From Alcaligenaceae bacterium (lineage in GTDB: Bacteria > Pseudomonadota > Gammaproteobacteria > Burkholderiales > Burkholderiaceae_B), in contig JAAZDZ010000149.1 in assembly GCA_012512545.1 (NCBI GenBank), positions 1-8,919 of the forward strand: a stretch of 8,919 nt of DNA, read 5' to 3'. Positions 6,097 through 8,919 of the stretch are shown piece by piece. The notes beneath the pieces were generated by a model. It ran no database searches. It saw nothing but the letters and a program-made list of their open reading frames with translations, and was not told the origin of the DNA. How positions within the stretch are numbered: position 1 is the first letter of the stretch; every line of letters starts with the position of its first letter. The position numbers and the translations under genes are program-made.

Positions 6097-8919
6097 ATGC
6101 CAATAACTTTGCCCTGGGCCCTCTTCTTTGCCATCGCCCTTGTAGCAGCCGCCGCTCTGGCAGCCGCGTTGTCTTGGCGGCTGGCAAGGCGCGGGCAGAC
6201 TGCTCTGGGGCTCAATGCGCTCGTGCACATGGTTGGCGCCACGCGCCTGAGCAACGACGCCGTGTGCCTGCTGGATGCCGCAGGCCATATCATCTGGGCG
6301 AATGCCCCCTACCTGGAGCTGACCGGGTATGCTCAGGACGAACTGCTGCACCTTTCTCTGCACGATCTGCTGAGCCGCCAGATTGATGATTCAGTCACCG
6401 TGCAGACGATTCATTCCGCCATGCAAGATGTGCGTGAACTGCGTATCGACACGCAGTTCCAGCCCAAGGACGGCAGCGCTTTCTGGACCATTATCGAACT
6501 GCACCCCATCCACCAGCCGCAATCCCGGCGTCTGATCGGATACGCTGTGGTGCAGATCAACATCGACAGCCAGCGCCGCCAGCGCGCGCTCACCGAACAA
6601 GCCTTGCGCGACCGCCAGGCGATTCTCAATATTCTTGACGAACATGCTCTCGTAACTGAGTCCGACCTGAAAGGCATCATCACGCGGGCCAATCAGCGTT
6701 TCATGGACGTCAGCGGTTATACGAAAACGGAGCTGCTGGGGCAGAATCATAATATTGTCAGTTCCAGAATCCACGGCCCGGAATTCTGGGGAACAGTCTG
6801 GAGAACGATTTCACAGGGGCAGATCTGGCGTGGCGAAATCTGCAATCGCGCCAAGGACGGCTCTTTATATTGGGTGGACAGCGTCATTGCCCCCATGCTC
6901 GGAACCGACGGGCGCCCGGTCAGCTATGTATCCATACGCACCGACATCACCGGACTGGTCAAGGCGCAGCAAAAGGCGCAAAAGAGCGAACGCCTGCTGC
7001 GTTCGGCCATTGATGCCCTGGATGAAGCATTTGCTCTCTACGATGGCCATGAGCGCCTGGTGTTCTGCAACGATAAATACCGCGCCCTGTTCGACCCCCA
7101 TCATGAACAGGAAAATATTGTCGGTCTGTCGGCGGAACAGGTGTTGCGCATGGCCATGGAGCAAAAGACATACATGGCCGCCATGGACGACCCGCAAGCC
7201 TGGCTGGACGAGCAATTGAAGCTGTGGCGCCAGCCCAGCTACCAGCAACGCGCCCAGCTCAGCAATGGCCGCTGGGTCAAAAGCATTGGCCTGATCACGC
7301 CAGACGGCATGCTTGCCATGTTCCGCATGGATATCACCGACCTGCAGCTGGCGCTGGAAGCCGCCGACGCGGCCTCTCTGAGCAAAAGCCAGTTCCTGGC
7401 GAATATGAGCCATGAGATACGCACGCCGATGAACGCCATTCTGGGCATGCTGCAATTGCTGAAACAAACCAGCCTGACCCCTGAGCAGCAGGATCTGGTA
7501 TTTCATACGAAGGGCGCTGCGCGGTCGTTACTGGGCATCCTCAATGATGTGCTGGATTTTTCCAAGGTAGAAGCCGGAAAAATGACCCTGGATGTCCAGC
7601 CGTTCGAGCTGGACTCCTTGCTGAGTGACCTGGCCACCATCTTGTACGGCGCTTTGAAAACACCTTCGCTGGAACTCATTTACGATATCGACCCCAACAT
7701 CCCGCCCGTGCTCGTTGGCGACTCTACGCGGTTGAAGCAGATACTCATCAACCTGGGCGGCAACGCCATCAAATTCACCGAGCGTGGTGAAGTGCAGGTC
7801 ATGCTGCACGTCTTGCGACGCGATGCGCGCGCTGTACGTCTGCGCTTTGCTGTTGTGGACAGTGGCATCGGCATCAAGCCCGAGGCATTCGCCGATCTGT
7901 TTTCAGCCTTCAGCCAGGCCGAAGGCTCGACATCGCGCCGCTATGGCGGCACAGGTCTGGGGCTGGCCATCAGCCAAAGCCTGGTGACACTCATGAACAG
8001 CAATCTGGAGCTGATCAGCGAACCGGGCAAGGGCAGCTGCTTCTACTTCGATATCACGCTGCCTGTAAGCGAGTCCCCACCCCGGCCTGAGCCGCCGCAG
8101 GCGCTGCACGCCGACAACGTGCTGCTGCTGGAACCGCACGCGGGTTCTCAGCAGGCGATCAGCAAGATGCTGCGCCACGGACTGGGGGGTGCGATACATG
8201 CATTTGCCGACGTTGCAGCCAGCGCCGCCGCCCTGAACAGCGGCCTGGCTCCCAACCTGGCCATTCTGAATAGCGATGTCGAAGGCTTTTCTCATTTGAT
8301 TGATCTGCTACGCGACCACGCCCAGGCTGCCGATGCGCCTTCGCCTCAAATACTGCTGATCACGGCGCGCCAGCGCTTCACGCCCACCGGGCTGCCCACG
8401 CTGCGCAAGCCCCTGACATTCTCCATGGTGCGCAACGCATTGCGGCGCGCCAGCCAATCCCAACCCAACGGGCAACAGACCACTCAGTCCCGACAGCGTC
8501 TGCACGGCCTGCGGCTGCTGCTGGTGGAAGACAACGAAATCAACCAGATGGTGGCCGTGAGGCTGCTTGAAAATGAAGGCGCTGCCATCGACGTGGCAGA
8601 CGATGGACAGCAGGGGCTGGACGCCCTGCAGACGGCCTCTGAGCCCTACGATCTGGTGCTGATGGACGTACACATGCCCGTTATGGATGGCCTGCAGGCA
8701 ACGCGTGCGATCAGGCGCATACCCCGCTTCGCCAACCTGCCCATTGTCGCCATGACGGCCAATGTCCAGCAGGCCGACCAGGAAGCCAGCATTGAGGCTG
8801 GCATGAACGCGCACCTGGGCAAACCCTTTGAGCTGGCCGCCCTGGTCGCAGTCATTCTGCGGCTCACTGCACATCGGGTACCCGCCGCCGCAGCCACATG
8901 GCGCCAGCCTCAGGACAAA
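6097..8919 (+). CDS. Membrane hybrid sensor histidine kinase, 3' end outside window
   Basis: At least 941 residues, open to the window edge. One N-terminal membrane helix (about 6-28) is followed by three PAS domains (about 45-160, 176-287, 298-412), so sensing is probably cytoplasmic. The DHp helix has the H-box SHEIRTPMN with His439. The ATPase domain shows the N-box NAIKF (Asn556), G1 DSGIG (588-592) and G2 GGTGLGL (617-623). Residues about 678-795 are a degenerate receiver: Asn725 sits where the acceptor Asp belongs and LLLEPH replaces LLVEDN, though RKP (770-772) remains. The following receiver is intact: VEDN (810-813), acceptor Asp857 in LMDVHMP, and Lys909 in GKPF. This resembles BarA/ArcB-type phosphorelay kinases; an HPt domain may follow the Ala/Pro-rich tail beyond the edge. 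ATG 6097 keeps the membrane helix, whereas the next ATG (codon 46) would lose it. It is co-transcribed with the receiver gene three bases upstream; only a distant GGGA precedes the start, so coupling is likely. Confidence 0.93.
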   Translation, partial: MPITLPWALFFAIALVAAAALAAALSWRLARRGQTALGLNALVHMVGATRLSNDAVCLLDAAGHIIWANAPYLELTGYAQDELLHLSLHDLLSRQIDDSVTVQTIHSAMQDVRELRIDTQFQPKDGSAFWTIIELHPIHQPQSRRLIGYAVVQINIDSQRRQRALTEQALRDRQAILNILDEHALVTESDLKGIITRANQRFMDVSGYTKTELLGQNHNIVSSRIHGPEFWGTVWRTISQGQIWRGEICNRAKDGSLYWVDSVIAPMLGTDGRPVSYVSIRTDITGLVKAQQKAQKSERLLRSAIDALDEAFALYDGHERLVFCNDKYRALFDPHHEQENIVGLSAEQVLRMAMEQKTYMAAMDDPQAWLDEQLKLWRQPSYQQRAQLSNGRWVKSIGLITPDGMLAMFRMDITDLQLALEAADAASLSKSQFLANMSHEIRTPMNAILGMLQLLKQTSLTPEQQDLVFHTKGAARSLLGILNDVLDFSKVEAGKMTLDVQPFELDSLLSDLATILYGALKTPSLELIYDIDPNIPPVLVGDSTRLKQILINLGGNAIKFTERGEVQVMLHVLRRDARAVRLRFAVVDSGIGIKPEAFADLFSAFSQAEGSTSRRYGGTGLGLAISQSLVTLMNSNLELISEPGKGSCFYFDITLPVSESPPRPEPPQALHADNVLLLEPHAGSQQAISKMLRHGLGGAIHAFADVAASAAALNSGLAPNLAILNSDVEGFSHLIDLLRDHAQAADAPSPQILLITARQRFTPTGLPTLRKPLTFSMVRNALRRASQSQPNGQQTTQSRQRLHGLRLLLVEDNEINQMVAVRLLENEGAAIDVADDGQQGLDALQTASEPYDLVLMDVHMPVMDGLQATRAIRRIPRFANLPIVAMTANVQQADQEASIEAGMNAHLGKPFELAALVAVILRLTAHRVPAAAATWRQPQDK

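Noticed and set aside
5610..6293. Minus-strand open frame of 227 codons across the receiver gene
   Set aside because: Low-complexity Arg/Ser/Ala-rich translation opposite three clear genes; typical antisense artefact.

Overview
The window looks chromosomal and comes from a moderately GC-rich betaproteobacterium, most likely order Burkholderiales, family Alcaligenaceae (Alcaligenes/Bordetella-like). Two things point there: the Bug-family (TctC-like) periplasmic binding protein, a family greatly expanded in that group, and the style of the Aer-like receptor and hybrid kinase. The genus cannot be fixed from sequence alone. All genes lie on the + strand. I see no tRNA, rRNA, CRISPR array, insertion sequence or long repeat.

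Region 1 (1-1107): a single Bug-type solute-binding protein with a signal peptide and its own ribosome binding site. No membrane components of a tripartite tricarboxylate transporter lie beside it.

Region 2 (1108-3480): a heavy-metal module. A 73-residue soluble HMA metallochaperone (CPSC motif) is followed by a P1B-type metal ATPase that has no HMA domain of its own. Between them is a near-perfect terminator-type hairpin (1431-1460) with a T-rich tail, which probably makes the chaperone more abundant than the pump. The ATPase has an unusual CPG ion-pathway motif where CPC, SPC or CPH would be expected, SEHH in place of SEHP in the nucleotide-binding domain, and a His-Glu pair in the last membrane helix. 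An imperfect hairpin (3430-3469) probably ends this unit.

Region 3 (3481-8919): a signalling operon. It encodes an Aer-like PAS/HAMP chemoreceptor with a C-terminal zinc-binding CZB domain, a single-domain CheY-like receiver whose start overlaps the receptor stop (ATGA), and, three bases further on, a large membrane-anchored hybrid histidine kinase with three PAS domains, a degenerate receiver and an intact receiver. The kinase runs off the right edge.

Taken together, a metal pump with a detached chaperone lies next to a redox-type chemoreceptor that carries a full set of predicted zinc ligands and an added histidine-rich loop. A link between metal status and redox behaviour is an attractive inference, but it is not proven by the sequence.
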